A stretch of 64,000 bases of DNA from Ziziphus jujuba (lineage: Eukaryota > Streptophyta > Magnoliopsida > Rosales > Rhamnaceae), in assembly GCF_031755915.1 (NCBI RefSeq), contig NC_083384.1, forward strand, positions 26,454,001 through 26,518,000, in the 5' to 3' direction. Shown here one piece after another: positions 35,697-46,899 of the stretch. Positions within the stretch are counted from its first letter, which is position 1. Each line of letters starts with the position of its first letter. Under the pieces are notes generated by a model. The model did no database searches. It saw only the letters and a list, made by a program, of their open reading frames with translations, and was not told the origin of the DNA. The position numbers and the translations under genes are program-made.

Positions 35697-36700
35697 GTGA
35701 AATTTTTGCAAGCTAAACTTGGTATACCAATCATCAATTTAAAGGGGTGATGATGTTTTGAGGTATGTATCTCTTTCAGGCATTATTTTTTGTATGTTTG
35801 ATTGATAATTAAAATTGAGGCTACAATATTAGTGACTCGCGGGTTCTTCAATCAGAATCGTAAACTATCAAGGCTTTTATTATTAGACATTGATTGTGTT
35901 AAAATGCTAAGATTTAAAAATGCATTTAAATTTACAAATCTAAAGAAATATAAAATTTTAAAAGAGCAAAATAAACTTTATATTACTTAGGGAAATATTG
36001 TCCTTGCTCCTGGATCTTTTACGAACGATATAAACTTCAAATATATTTTAAATCTTAACCTTTAAAACAATCTAAAAACTAATAAAATAGATTCTAATGT
36101 CTTTTCATCAATAACAATGGTGATGAGAATTTCTACAATATTTATAGTAGTTAATGATAGCCAACCAACTTGGTTCTCTAATTCAATATTTAAGAGCTAC
36201 TACCTAGTTGGATTATATATTTCACCGAATCCTAGCCAATCAACTTCTTTCCCTCATTCATTATTTAAGAGCCATTAGCTAAGTGGGATTATATATTTCA
36301 CCAAACACATTTGAAAAATGTGCGAAAGATCCAAATTTTAGCTTCTTAGGTTTTTGCAAATGAAGTAGCATCTAACCTTATACTAGCATTCCTTTCCTTA
36401 ATTATAGCTCCCTATAGAAATTCTTAGTGGGTAATGGCGAATTGTCTAAAATAGATTTTCTAATAGATTAGGTTAAAAAGAAAACTTCATTGGTTTTTTG
36501 TCCATGATGCCATAGAAGACAGGTTCCATCCATAGGCATTTAATGCCACTTTTTATTAATTACCAATTTTATCCTTTTGATATGAGAAAAAGTAATGAGT
36601 CTTTTAATTTTCCATAGTGCCTCTTTGGTCCATTATTTTACATTCTTCACCCACTCATTATTTTGTTAAAAATAAAATAAAACTTTTTTATTAACTTTCT
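35697..36700. repeat. Duplicated upstream region of P450 fragment D
   Basis: Continues the homology to 19651-20555. Contains two internal copies of the GGATTATATATTTCACC text with different flanks. No coding frame is supported. Confidence 0.8.
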
Positions 36701-36789
36701 TGTGGATTAAAATTTTTTTTTTCTTTTTAAAGCTTAAAATAAAAATTCATTGAAATCAAAAGGATATGCCAAACAAAAAACCTTGACTC

Positions 36790-37680
36790 AGAAAACTTTC
36801 TAAGATAGTCATACAATCAACAAGCGAGGATGGCAATCAACTTGAATCCACAGATCCATTGACATAGTGGGTTGCCGCCCACTGACACACAGTGTGGGTA
36901 ATTTATTAGCCCGTTTATGGACCGAAACAAAATTTAAATTTGCAAAGTTTGATATATACAAACATACGTCATTAAAAAAGATTTTAAAGGCCCAATGAAA
37001 TGGGCTTTTGTTTTTCCTATTTAATGCTTTAATCACTGTAAGGGTGTCTAACTCAAATTGTACATTTGACCAACCATGTGTATAAGCCACCTACATGGCC
37101 TTCCAGATTGCTTCCAACTCAGCACTTTAAGAATTGAAACTTTTGTTTTGAAAGCATGAATATACAGAACCTTTCCTCTATCATCACGAGCTACCATAGC
37201 CAAGTCCGAATTTAACTTTATGGTTTCCGCAGGTGGGCATCTTCAGCCGAGTGTGTTCAACTCACTAGAGCCCACTTGTCCCTCTCTATCCTTCCCTTCT
37301 TGTTTTTGTGCCTCAATCAGTTCTTTGAATCTGCTCCTTATCTCTAACGGTGAAAGGTCTACATTCATGACATTTCATTCATGGTACACTTTGTTTTTGA
37401 GCCACCATAGATGCTTTAGGGTGATGGCACTGAAAAAAATAATAATAATAATATTTCTTATCTTCTAATGGACTAGGAAAAGAAGATCGTTGTATCCCAA
37501 CAAGTCCCATCTAATGCCCAATGGGCTAGCAAACAAGAGTCTCCTTGCCACTTCACATTGGAAGAACACAAGTATTTCGTTCTCGGCACAATGACACCCA
37601 TGGACACAAATTGTCTACATCAACTCCTTTGTCCACAAAGTTCGAAAGCATGGGAAAACCTAAATTGGCAAGTTTTTGTA
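36790..37680 (-). mobile_element. LINE-type zf-RVT and RNase H remnant
   Basis: On the minus strand, about 37680-37490 reads GVDVDNLCP and then, after a frameshift, NEILVFFQCGVARRLLFASP, LGIRWDLL. This is the zinc-binding reverse-transcriptase domain (zf-RVT) layout. Further down, about 37220-36790 reads AMVARDDRGKVLY and WSNVQFELDTLTVIKALN, a plant RVT_3-type RNase H fold. Frameshifts and stops are frequent, and the reverse transcriptase itself is absent. A dead 3' fragment of a non-LTR retrotransposon or related gene. Confidence 0.7.
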
Positions 37681-38929
37681 CTGGATCAGAGACTTAGAGT
37701 CCGAGCCTCTCTTCGTCTTCCTCTGAGAGGAACTCTTATACGATGGTCGGAGGTTCACAGCCAAGAACCATGAGTTCGGAAACCGTCTTCTTCGCAAAAA
37801 ACCTACACTTTGGAGCCAACTTGTAGGTGCTCTTCTCTATTACTGTCATTACCCATTTTTCGTTGCATGTGGTTGGAGGACAAAGCAAACAAGGAAGCTA
37901 GGGAAAATTTTCCAATACTGCTGGAGTTCTCACAATTCAATGCAACGTCCATTTAATAGTTGACATGTGTATTAACTTGTCCAACTCATAAACGGTTCTT
38001 TTATTTTCCGTATGCATGTTTTAACTCTGTTTTTCTCAGTTTTGATGCCGTTCTCCTTCTCAAAGACACTACTTCTACTCCAACAATTTTCAAACTCACA
38101 AATCAAGAACGAATCTTATCGGGAAAAAAAAAAAAAAAAAAAAAAAAAGAAAAAAGATTAAATTGGATAACCAAATTCTACAATTTCTTCGAGAAAACGC
38201 TGCAACTCAAATTTTTTGGTTTGCCCCATCAAAATTACAAAGAGAAACTTTGGCATATTTTCCACCAGAGAAAAACAACCTTCACTTCCATAAAAAAAAA
38301 TCCAAAATTATTTAATATTTTTCTATGCATCAAATTACACACCCAAAAGAAAAGTTAAAAAATAAAAAGCTTTTTTTTTTCTTTTTTTTTTTTTTTTTTG
38401 CCTGAAAAAATAAGAAGCCTTTAGAATGTTTAAGTCACTTTATTTTGAAAAAAAAAAAAATCACAATTTCAAGGTAAATCATTCACAAAAGTAAAACCCA
38501 ATAACAAAGGATGGTTGTAACACTTGCATCACATGCAAAGGTTTCTTACCCTCACCAAAGCTCTTCTTGCTCTGCCTCAGCCCTTTTGTTTCTATCTTTA
38601 ATTTTTGTATATCTCAGTAAACAGCTTGCAAGTGGATTCTCTTCCCCTTTTCCTATTATCTTCCCGATACCAACCCCATAAAATATTTTTGTTTTTGTCT
38701 TTTTTTTTTTAACTCTTCATGATGTTCTAACAATTAAGTTACAATCGGTCTTTTCTTTTTGTCATTCCTTCTATGCCTCCTTAGCTATACTAAATTGAGA
38801 CATAGTGTTCTATTTTATTACAAAATTTGCCATTCGTTTGGTGGCGTGAAGCACGTGAACACTCATTAGCCCGGACAAAACACGGTCAAGGTGGTCCCCC
38901 CTATATATATATATATATATATATATACG
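37681..38929. other. Intergenic with long poly-A and poly-T tracts
   Basis: A-rich run at about 38126-38158, T-rich runs at about 38370-38399, and an (AT)n tract at about 38901-38926. No coding frame with domain similarity. Confidence 0.5.
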
Positions 38930-39231
38930 TTTAGGGTCTTCACCAATTAATGTGAGACTTTATTATTCTCTGAGACAAATAATATGCCAAACTGATGCCA
39001 AAAGACAGACTAAAACCAGGTATGCTATTGGTTTACCCAACTATCTTGTTTGTGCGGCAAACCTATAATAATTCTTTGGCTGGTCTTTAATTCAACAAAA
39101 CCATTAGTAGACCATCTTAATGATTATGTGTGTAACATGGAAATTAACCCAAGGAGAGATTTTTTTAAGTTTTCTGTCACTGCGGTGATGATGATAATGA
39201 GCCCCACAGGGCAGAGAAAGACGATGTTTTT

Positions 39232-39395
39232 GTTTGCCATTTAAAGGAATATTGCCTTTCATATTTGGGCATGGAAATGGAAATGGGCCTGCTGGGTAGT
39301 GATGGGTATTTGGATATTAGACCAAGTTTTGAAATGCTTGAAGATCATCAAGAACAACAGGAAAGATAGAATGAGAAAGGAGCAGGAGAAGATTT
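39232..39395 (-). pseudogene. Relic of P450 exon 1 N-terminus, copy 3
   Basis: Same relic as at 22868-23025: a Leu-rich anchor, a FQNLV-like segment and a degraded AGPFPFP hinge on the minus strand. The two are close to identical, as expected if they were duplicated together. Confidence 0.75.
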
Positions 39396-40021
39396 ATTAG
39401 TTTTTTATGTATTTGTCATTCACAATAATGCAATTTGATATGTGAATTTCATAATTAAGCTCCAATTATTTATGAAACTTTTCAAGTGAAAAAGTTTGGT
39501 TTCTGAACCATCATTTTGGAATGCAATGCAGGAAGGTGATTTATATCTATGTCTATCACAATCTTGAGTGATTTTGAGATGCTAAATCATCATCCACTTT
39601 ACTGTATAGTAAAAATATCCATTTGCTTTGTTTTATTACGGAAAAACATGCATATCTCATATCTTATAATATAAAATGCTCGCCATCTTCACCCTCAACT
39701 ACTTAGTAAATTGCCCAAAGGAATTCTGTGATCTGTATCCCACCTAGATTTTCTACTAGATAATTAGGCCAAACAAAGCTTTTGCTTTACTCATCTGTTT
39801 TCATGGAGAACATTACTGTTTTTACCATGTGAAATTAGACTTAAGTTGGACTGCCAACAGCAATGATGGAAAGACAGAAATAACAAATCATGAACTAGGT
39901 AGAAATTGAAATATATTTGGTATTATTGTTTCTAATTTGTTAAGTGTAGTTTTTCTACTTTAAAATTAAGTTGAGAAGACAAAGTTTGTTGATAAAGGGA
40001 TGACATGGACAACTATGTAGT

Positions 40022-40251
40022 TGTTAAAAAGTTAAATGTGTAAATCTTGTTTTTAGAGTCAGCATTATTTGTTTTAGGTTTTTGGATTTACTTAACCCTT
40101 GATGCTAGTGCTATTTAAAAAGTCTAGAAGGTTCTTTATATTACGATAAAATCTAATTCATTTTACTATTCTCATATGAGGTCCTGGACTTAAAAGTCTG
40201 ATTTTCAAAACAATCTCTGAAGCTGCATCAGGATTTGCAAATCAGAAAACA
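40022..40251 (+). repeat. LTR-like block without coding remnant
   Basis: Starts TGTTAAAAAGTTAAATGTG and ends CAGAAAACA. It is the counterpart of 24269-24497, but the preceding copia RNase H piece is absent here, so the two duplicated units have since diverged by deletion. Confidence 0.55.
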
Positions 40252-40387
40252 TATTATGTAGAGTGTTCATTACATATGAATATTGAAGCTTCATGCAATA
40301 GCTTACCTTGCTTTCCTTTGTTCTTCATGCGTGCTTGGTGGTCTCTGTAGCTTCTGTATGCACCCAACAGAAGCTTTAGATCTTCAC

Positions 40388-42141
40388 TTAAAATTTAGTT
40401 TTCGGAATGAGGACACGAGGCTCTTCTTTCACCATATCAATACTAAATTTCTCTGTCATATCCAAGTCCTTTGGATCCTTTCCATGTGGAAGCGACCAAT
40501 CAAAGAAATGAATAAGGGAGGCAATAATCAATGAAACATGCATGGAAGCCATTGTTAAGCCAGGGCAAATTCTCCTCCCTGAACCAAAAGTTATGAATTC
40601 GAAGTCGTTCCCTTTGAAATTCAAGCTCGAGTTGAGAAATCTTTCTGGTTTGAACTCTAATGGATCTTTCCAGTAATTGACGTCCCTTCCAATGGCCCAA
40701 AGGTTAACTAGAATCATTGAGTCCTTGGGAATGGTGTAGGTCATAACTTGGCATGACTCAACTGCCCGATGAGGGATGAGAAGTGGCACAGGAGGGTAAA
40801 ACCTCAAGGCTTCTTTAATACAAGCTTGAAGGTATGTTAAATTGGCTACATGGGATTCTGTTATAGAATTGTGTTTGATTTCTGTAGCAAGTTCATCTTC
40901 AACAATCTTCAAGCATCTTGGATTCCTAATTAGTTCTGCCATAGTCCACTCAATCACCCAGCTGCTAGTGTCTGTGCCAGCAATAAATAACTCCTGTAAA
41001 TGCATTCATGTCTCTTTAGTCCAACCATTTTATCACCATGTCAATATGACCAAGCATAATCAATATCAATCACATTTCTAGACAAAGTCCAATGACAAAG
41101 TTTACAATTCCTCTTGGAATCCCTTGCCTCAAATAAAAATAATAATAACATATATAAACAATATATAGAATACACATATAATCACAATATATTTTTTTAT
41201 CAGAGGTAGAAGACATTATACCTGAAATAGCAGATTCACTTGATCTTCGGGACAGCCTTTTTTGATGATGGCATCAAGAAAATCTTGATGGTTTGGAGCA
41301 ATAACAATTTCTCTGTTCTCCTTCCTATCTTTGATGATTGTCTTCCACATCTCACTGCTCCTTTGATGGAGTTCCATACCCTTCTTTCTTAATCTTTGCA
41401 GATCTAATGGAGCCAATAATGGATAAATATCGAATATATTTGGAATAGAAGCCAGATCCGAAATATTCCTCAAAATCCGATTAATTTCCCCAGTATGAAC
41501 ACTCTCATCTTCCAAGTTTACAAGATCTCTTGAGACCATAATATTACTAAGCATATTAAGCACAACAGCAGAAACTACATCTCTAATTCTAACCACCTTC
41601 CCTTCCATTTTACCTATAAATTCCAACATTTCCTTCACCTTTTTCTCTCTTATACAAGCTTGACTACTTATTGCTTTGCTTGAGAATAGCTCTTCTCGAC
41701 AAAGGGTCCTCAAGTTCCTCCAGAATTCATTGCACTCTAGAGACCACCCAAGTGAAAATCTGTTGAGTTCTAAACTCTTAGCTGCCAAAACTTGAGGAAC
41801 TTGTCGTCCAGATAAATTCCGGTCATGTATCCTGAGAATTTCCATTGCAGCAGACGGCGATGAGCCTACCATTAGTAGTTGGTTTCCAAATTGAGTGAGA
41901 TGAGAGGGCCATAGGTTTCAGCAAGGCGTGAGAGAGAGACGTAAGGTTTTGTTCCTATTTGAATAATATTGCCTATAACTGGCCATGGAAATGGACCAGG
42001 TGGAAGTGATGAGGATTTGAACACAGACCAAGTTTTGAAGTGACTGATCAGGACGATGAACAGAACATGTAGAATAAGGAGGAGGAGGAGGCAAAAATTA
42101 GTTTCTTCCGAGACAAATGAAGTTTGAGACATAGTTTTCAT
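40388..42141 (-). pseudogene. P450 copy C, broken by a 1-bp deletion in exon 1
   Basis: Exon 1 is 42141-41222, exon 2 is 40993-40388 (201 residues plus stop), with GT-AG intron ends. The first ATG of copy B is ATT here, so the start moves to MKTMSQ at 42141. One T is missing at about 41890 (CCAAATTGAG against CCAAATTTGAG in copy B), which shifts the frame after the LISL segment, about 85 residues in. Exon 2 is complete: I-helix AGTDTSS, ExxR EALR, PERF, and heme loop FGSGRRICPG with its Cys. The loop is preceded by ITFG where the paralogues have IPFG. Either a fresh pseudogene or an assembly error in a short T run. Confidence 0.88.
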
Positions 42142-42375
42142 GATCCCAATCTCAAAGTGAAATTGGTAACTGAATCAGAAACTTAAAGGGTGATTGCCAA
42201 CAGGTACTAGAAAGGTGGTCGGCCGGTTATGTTTAAGATTGTGTAACTTTCATAAAATATTTATATTAATATATATACTTAATAGTCATGAAATTACTTT
42301 ATGACTAAGTTATGCCTATGGCGTTACCCAAAAAAAAAAAAAAAAAGGTAGACAACTATAGTTGCATCATATAAG

Positions 42376-43500
42376 GTTTTCAGCCACACGCCTCTGTCAG
42401 TTTTGGATAATGTTCTTAGAATTTTCAAAAAAATACAAAAACACCCTATTATGATTCATTTTTGTTGCCATAAAAAAATTTTTTTTTTTGGGGCACATTT
42501 TTTGAATTTTTCACCTGAGCAAAAGGGGTGACATTGCTTGGTTTTGTTAAGACTTAACAGCATCATGCATATCAATTTAAAATCTTAAAGATCTTCTCCA
42601 ACCACTGCTTTCCTTAATTAAATACCATGCAAAAGAAATTCCCAGCGTATATTTTCTATCCAACCTAAATTATTCTAGTTGAAAATTTTGGCCAAATAAA
42701 CCTTTACTTTACTCAGCTTTTGTCATCTGAAGCTCAACTGTTCACCTATCATCTCCCTTCTCATAGAGAAATAGCAGTGGTATTGTATACTGTTTTTCAA
42801 GAAAGCCTCCCTTATTATCTTAATGAAAACTTGATTATAAGTGCATTTAAGCACTTCTTTATATGGTTGAAGTTCTGCAATTTCTTTTTCCCTCTTTTCT
42901 GTTCTCTCTATTTTGCTGTGAAAATAGCTCAGGCAAGAGGAAAATATATAGAGGTTTAGAACTTCGTCATATACTTCACTATTCATGTCCTATGCTGATT
43001 CAGTTTACAAGCTTAAAGCCATTTCATAAACTAAGAAAAAAATATATAACTACATGATACTCTTAAGTAAAGTGAAGAGAACTAAATAAACCAACACAAA
43101 TCAATAAAACCATTTCATATATAACATTCAAATTTTCAACTAGGTGATAACATAACAATACTACAAAGAATATCATCTTAATACAGAAAGAATCAAAGAA
43201 TAAACACAAATTTGACTCCAAATACTAGTGCCTGAAAAAAAAAAATTCCTAAGAACTTGGCCTGCAAAGAATTGAAATTAGTATTTTGACCTAGTGTATT
43301 CATACAAATGGATCTGACACTATGAGGACTGACTGACTGACCTTATCTGCAAGAAAAGAATGAAAGAATAATATGACAGATTTCCCTACCTACAAAGAAT
43401 TCTGTATCCCTTTTTTTCCTTTTTTTTTTTTCTTTTTTCCTCTGTATGCAACAACAACGGAAAGGAATTGTGATGGTATCTGTGAAGAAAAGAACAGCTA
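42376..43500. other. Intergenic, between the P450 array and SCL28
   Basis: 42540-42740 retains a diverged piece of the P450 flank. The rest is AT-rich and must include the 3' UTR of the minus-strand GRAS gene ending at 43501. No further gene seen. Confidence 0.5.
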
Positions 43501-45528
43501 TCAACTTGGTTGAGAAAAAGATGATGAAGTGCCTGCCACATCAACTGGTGCCCATGCTGACACAGTAAACAGAGGTTGATCTAGCCAACCTAGGGTAAGT
43601 CCCTCTCCGTCTTGCCCTTGCTTCTTGACATTATAATTCTCACCGGAGTACATCTTCAACAGCAACTGACTCTGAATCAATTCCCTCTCACTAATCCTAA
43701 TGCAGTGAAACCCTCCTTGTTCCATCAACCTTCTCCACTTTTCAAAACTTTCATGCCTTTCTAACCTGTCGCTTCCTTCGCAGGCAACAATATTCCTTAT
43801 CTCCCTCGCAAACATCTCCTCTACTTTGATCCTGGCTGGACTATCCAATGGAAGGCTTAAATCAATGGAATCAAATATGGCAGAATAGTATTTCAACGAG
43901 TTGGAAACTCTTGCTTCCAACCTGGGGTCGTTGTGTTCTGCTTCTTGTTCTGCCATAAGAACTATAGTGGGGTTCGTGCTTCGAATCAGTCCCAAAAAAT
44001 CCCTCAGGCTTCCTCCATTCCCATCATAAAGAGTCTTGTGCAGTTGGAAAACACAATTCACAGCAACACTCTCGTGCTCCTTGACATGAAGCATCCAAAG
44101 CCTCACATCTTCCAATCTGTCCACAACCGGGTGGAACTCGAAAGGCAGGTTTAGTGCCTCAGCAAATCCGGCTAGTCTATCTCCTGTTTCGTTTAGCTCT
44201 TGCTTGGACTCACCTATGCCAGTGATTCTAACATGGCTTGGAGGATTAGTCCTAGAAGCTAAACTCTGGAACAAACTAGGCCATTGCAATCCTTGCTTAA
44301 TGTCGAAATCTATAATGTGAACCCTGTCTTTCCCTTCAAAAGCTCTCAGCAATATCTCATTCGAAGTGAAATGAAGAAACTTTAGAATTGGGCTCACCTG
44401 GTTTAGAAGCCTCAATGCAGAGCCAGAATCATCATCCATTCGATCAAACTCCCGAGGAGTTGTAATGTGAAAAATATGAGGCCAAAGCCTGGTGACTCGC
44501 AGAGCTAAAGCTTCAGTATAGTAAGCAATAAGCCTGCTCAAAGGTGTTCCTCCTCTAGGAGAAGCAAGCTCCCCCAGTTTAGCTATAAAATGGTTAACCA
44601 ACGGAATATTCTTCGACCCAATTGCTTCCAAACATGATGTTAGCAAACTTACAAGCTCAATCCCTTGATGGTCTACAGGGATGTCCTCCTCCCCTGCCTC
44701 TACTCCAGAACCTCCATGTGGGTCGTAAGGATGCGTAGACCCATTACCCACTTCATGTTCAGGGACTGCTTCACTGAGCCTCAAGGCCAAGTTTTGGCTT
44801 TCGGAGGACGAACTGGATGGAGAAGCTTCCTTTACCTGCCTGTGGCTTGTCTCACCAACCTTCTCACCCAGATCAGTGATCTCAGTAACAACTGATTCCA
44901 CCCAAGGATTGTTTGACAATGGCAATGGAGGAGAAATCACTTCCCCAGGAACCAAACAGACCCTCTCTTCATCCCCTGAACATGTCAAAGAGAAAGGAAC
45001 TTGAGGAGGGTTAAAACCAGGCTGAAACCAAAAATTCCCAGCACCCAATTGGCCTAAACTCAAACTATCACCCCCTTTATGAAAATCATCATCGTTGGCT
45101 TTTCCATTATCACTGCTACCCCTTTTCCTCTTGGCTCTGTTTATGAAGGACTCGTCCACCTGCTCTGCAAACCTCTTCAAACTCTTTCCTCTCTCCCAAA
45201 ACTCCTCCTTGATCTCCTTCCTTGCTTCGGCGAATGCTGTCTGAGGACTCGGTGGCGGCGCTGTTGTTGCCAATGGTGGCAGCCGGATATTCTGCTTCAG
45301 GGAACAACTGCTGGTCTTTGATTCGATAGGTTTCTCCACCGAAAGTCCTACCGGCCTAATGGATTGTGACCGGGCGGTGTCTTTCCGAGGAAAACCACAT
45401 GGCAAGTCCAATCTCTGTGTGCTCATTGAAGGCAACTGGAAATGGCAAGCTTGGAACTGTGCGGGTGCTTCACTCCTCAATCTATGCCTTGGCGATAGCA
45501 ATGTGGAACTAGAACACCCAGCCAACAT
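43501..45528 (-). CDS. SCL28: GRAS transcription regulator, SCARECROW-LIKE 28
   Basis: One exon, 675 residues, starting MLAGCSS as I recall for Arabidopsis SCL28. The N-terminal ~285 residues are low complexity, with a basic RAKRKRG stretch (131-137) that may be a nuclear signal. The GRAS domain follows from about 289: LHR I (IELVSLLTSCLEAIG), VHIID at 403-407 with QGLQWPSLFQSLA, LHR II, the PFYRE-type region (LEARVSNSLKYY, 537-548), and a C-terminal SAW motif (WLDQPLFTVSAWAP, 648-661). All GRAS landmarks are present, so the gene looks functional. In Arabidopsis SCL28 acts in the nucleus to restrain G2 progress through SIAMESE-related CDK inhibitors and sets cell size; the rice counterpart DLT affects brassinosteroid responses and tillering. 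Three MSA elements lie 1.1-1.4 kb upstream. Confidence 0.95.
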   Translation of the reverse strand: MLAGCSSSTLLSPRHRLRSEAPAQFQACHFQLPSMSTQRLDLPCGFPRKDTARSQSIRPVGLSVEKPIESKTSSCSLKQNIRLPPLATTAPPPSPQTAFAEARKEIKEEFWERGKSLKRFAEQVDESFINRAKRKRGSSDNGKANDDDFHKGGDSLSLGQLGAGNFWFQPGFNPPQVPFSLTCSGDEERVCLVPGEVISPPLPLSNNPWVESVVTEITDLGEKVGETSHRQVKEASPSSSSSESQNLALRLSEAVPEHEVGNGSTHPYDPHGGSGVEAGEEDIPVDHQGIELVSLLTSCLEAIGSKNIPLVNHFIAKLGELASPRGGTPLSRLIAYYTEALALRVTRLWPHIFHITTPREFDRMDDDSGSALRLLNQVSPILKFLHFTSNEILLRAFEGKDRVHIIDFDIKQGLQWPSLFQSLASRTNPPSHVRITGIGESKQELNETGDRLAGFAEALNLPFEFHPVVDRLEDVRLWMLHVKEHESVAVNCVFQLHKTLYDGNGGSLRDFLGLIRSTNPTIVLMAEQEAEHNDPRLEARVSNSLKYYSAIFDSIDLSLPLDSPARIKVEEMFAREIRNIVACEGSDRLERHESFEKWRRLMEQGGFHCIRISERELIQSQLLLKMYSGENYNVKKQGQDGEGLTLGWLDQPLFTVSAWAPVDVAGTSSSFSQPS

Positions 45529-46656
45529 TTCTCTCTATAACCTTCCAATTTTCTTTCTTTTGTTTTTTAATTGAACTACAATTCACCCACCCTGTTTTTG
45601 CTAGCTTTATCTTTTCTCTCCCTAGTTCTTTCTCTTTTTTTCTACAGCTTTTGGATGATGATAAAATCTGTAGTGTTTGTTATTTTGTATTAAAATTCTT
45701 TATTTCTATAAAACCTTTTGAATGAAAATTTGAAGAGAGAAACCCAGAGAGATAGACTATTTTGTGAGTGTGTGAAAAAAAATAAATAAATAAACAAACA
45801 AACAATAGGAATCCGATGAATAATGGAGAAACAAATCAAAAGAAAAAAATAAAATAAAATAGGTTTACAAGCTTGTGTGTGTTCCTATATGCGTGCAAAG
45901 AAAGAACAGAATATGCAAACCCCACCCCCAAAAGAATGAAAGAATTTGGAAACTAATAGACCTACAATAGTAAGATCATCGGATTCCGAAATATTCAAAA
46001 GAAATTCATTGGAAAAGGCTATGATTTTTCTTCACAAAGGAGCTAACACAACGAATGGAAGTATAGAAATGTACATGCTCAAACTGGAAGCTGAAACACC
46101 CAGCAATTTTCAGACCCAAACCGGCAAAAGAAGAATCCATCAAGTCCACCATGGCTGAAAACTTGAATCCGAAGCAAAACCCGGATAAACCCAGGTCCAG
46201 AAAAACGAAAACCCTTTTCAAACTTGCATGCAAAGAAAACCAAATCGATAATCAACAACAAACAGACAAATAAAAAACCTCCCTCAGAAACTCACTCACT
46301 GCCCAAAGAAACCAAAAATCAAACAAGAACTGTGCTTTATATACTGACCCTTTTTTTTTTTTTTTTTTTTCCTTCTCAATTTTTTCCCTCACTACTCCAC
46401 CGCCTTTCCTACTCTACTACTACCACTTCCATGGCTGTCACGATCACTGCTTTTCTCTGGGTCTCCCTTCTTCTTCTTCTTCTTCTTCTTCTTCTTCTTT
46501 TTTTTTTTTTGGTCTTCTGGGTTCAGTGACTGATTTGATTTACCAGCATTGAAAAAAATGATGGCAGAGTGAAAAGGAAGTTCAAGAAGAGTCTTAAGGG
46601 AACAGGATTTGTTTGCCGTGTGATTGTTATCGAACGGTGAAAAACAGAGGAGGATG
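45529..46656 (-). promoter_or_regulatory. SCL28 upstream region (5' UTR/proximal promoter)
   Basis: Pyrimidine and homopolymer tracts dominate: T20 near 46350, a TTC repeat at about 46470-46510. The small frames here (for example MAVTITAFLW at 46431) are low-complexity shadows. A 5' UTR intron cannot be excluded from sequence alone. Confidence 0.5.
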
Positions 46657-46667
46657 TGACCGTTGGA
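46657..46667 (-). promoter_or_regulatory. MSA element 1 upstream of SCL28
   Basis: Minus strand reads TCCAACGGTCA, a full match to the mitosis-specific activator consensus YCYAACGGYYA bound by MYB3R factors. It lies about 1.13 kb upstream of the SCL28 start codon. Confidence 0.8.
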
Positions 46668-46683
46668 GGCTGTCGGTGAAATA

Positions 46684-46694
46684 TGACCGTTGGA
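46684..46694 (-). promoter_or_regulatory. MSA element 2 upstream of SCL28
   Basis: Same 11-mer as element 1 (TCCAACGGTCA on the minus strand), 27 bp further upstream. A looser AACGG core on the plus strand is also present at 46633-46637. Confidence 0.8.
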
Positions 46695-46880
46695 AGAGAG
46701 AGAGAGAGAGAGAGAAAGAGAGAGGAGGGAGTTGGTGTACGGAGTTTTTTTTTCTTTTCTTTTCTTTTTTGTTTTTTTTTTTTTTTTTGGCTTTTGGAGG
46801 ATGTGAATCTCTGTAGAATTCACGTGGGATGCACGTGCTGTCCCTTCCTTCCTTTCTTTCCTGCTGTTTTCCGTTTTACT

Positions 46881-46891
46881 TGACCGTTGGG
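46881..46891 (-). promoter_or_regulatory. MSA element 3 upstream of SCL28
   Basis: Minus strand reads CCCAACGGTCA, also a full consensus match. About 1.35 kb upstream of the start codon, in the same orientation as the other two. Confidence 0.75.
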
Positions 46892-46899
46892 TATTTTTT

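Larger units (their letters stand above)
38930..42375. repeat. Segmental duplication, partner of 22640-26640
   Basis: Same order as the partner: flank text with AATATGCCAAACTGATGCC, exon 1 relic, LTR-like block, P450 gene, GGTGGTCGGCCGGTTATG motif, and poly-A tract near 42330. A further diverged piece of the same flank (the AAATT..CTAG..GGCCAAATAAA text) reappears near 42540-42740, suggesting a partial extra unit. Confidence 0.9.

Noticed and set aside
43933..45574. Plus-strand frames opposite SCL28
   Set aside because: Shadows of the conserved minus-strand GRAS coding sequence.
46224..46823. Frames on both strands upstream of SCL28
   Set aside because: They rest on TTC, CT and poly-T tracts; peptides are runs of Leu, Phe, Ser or Lys. 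Promoter or 5' UTR sequence.
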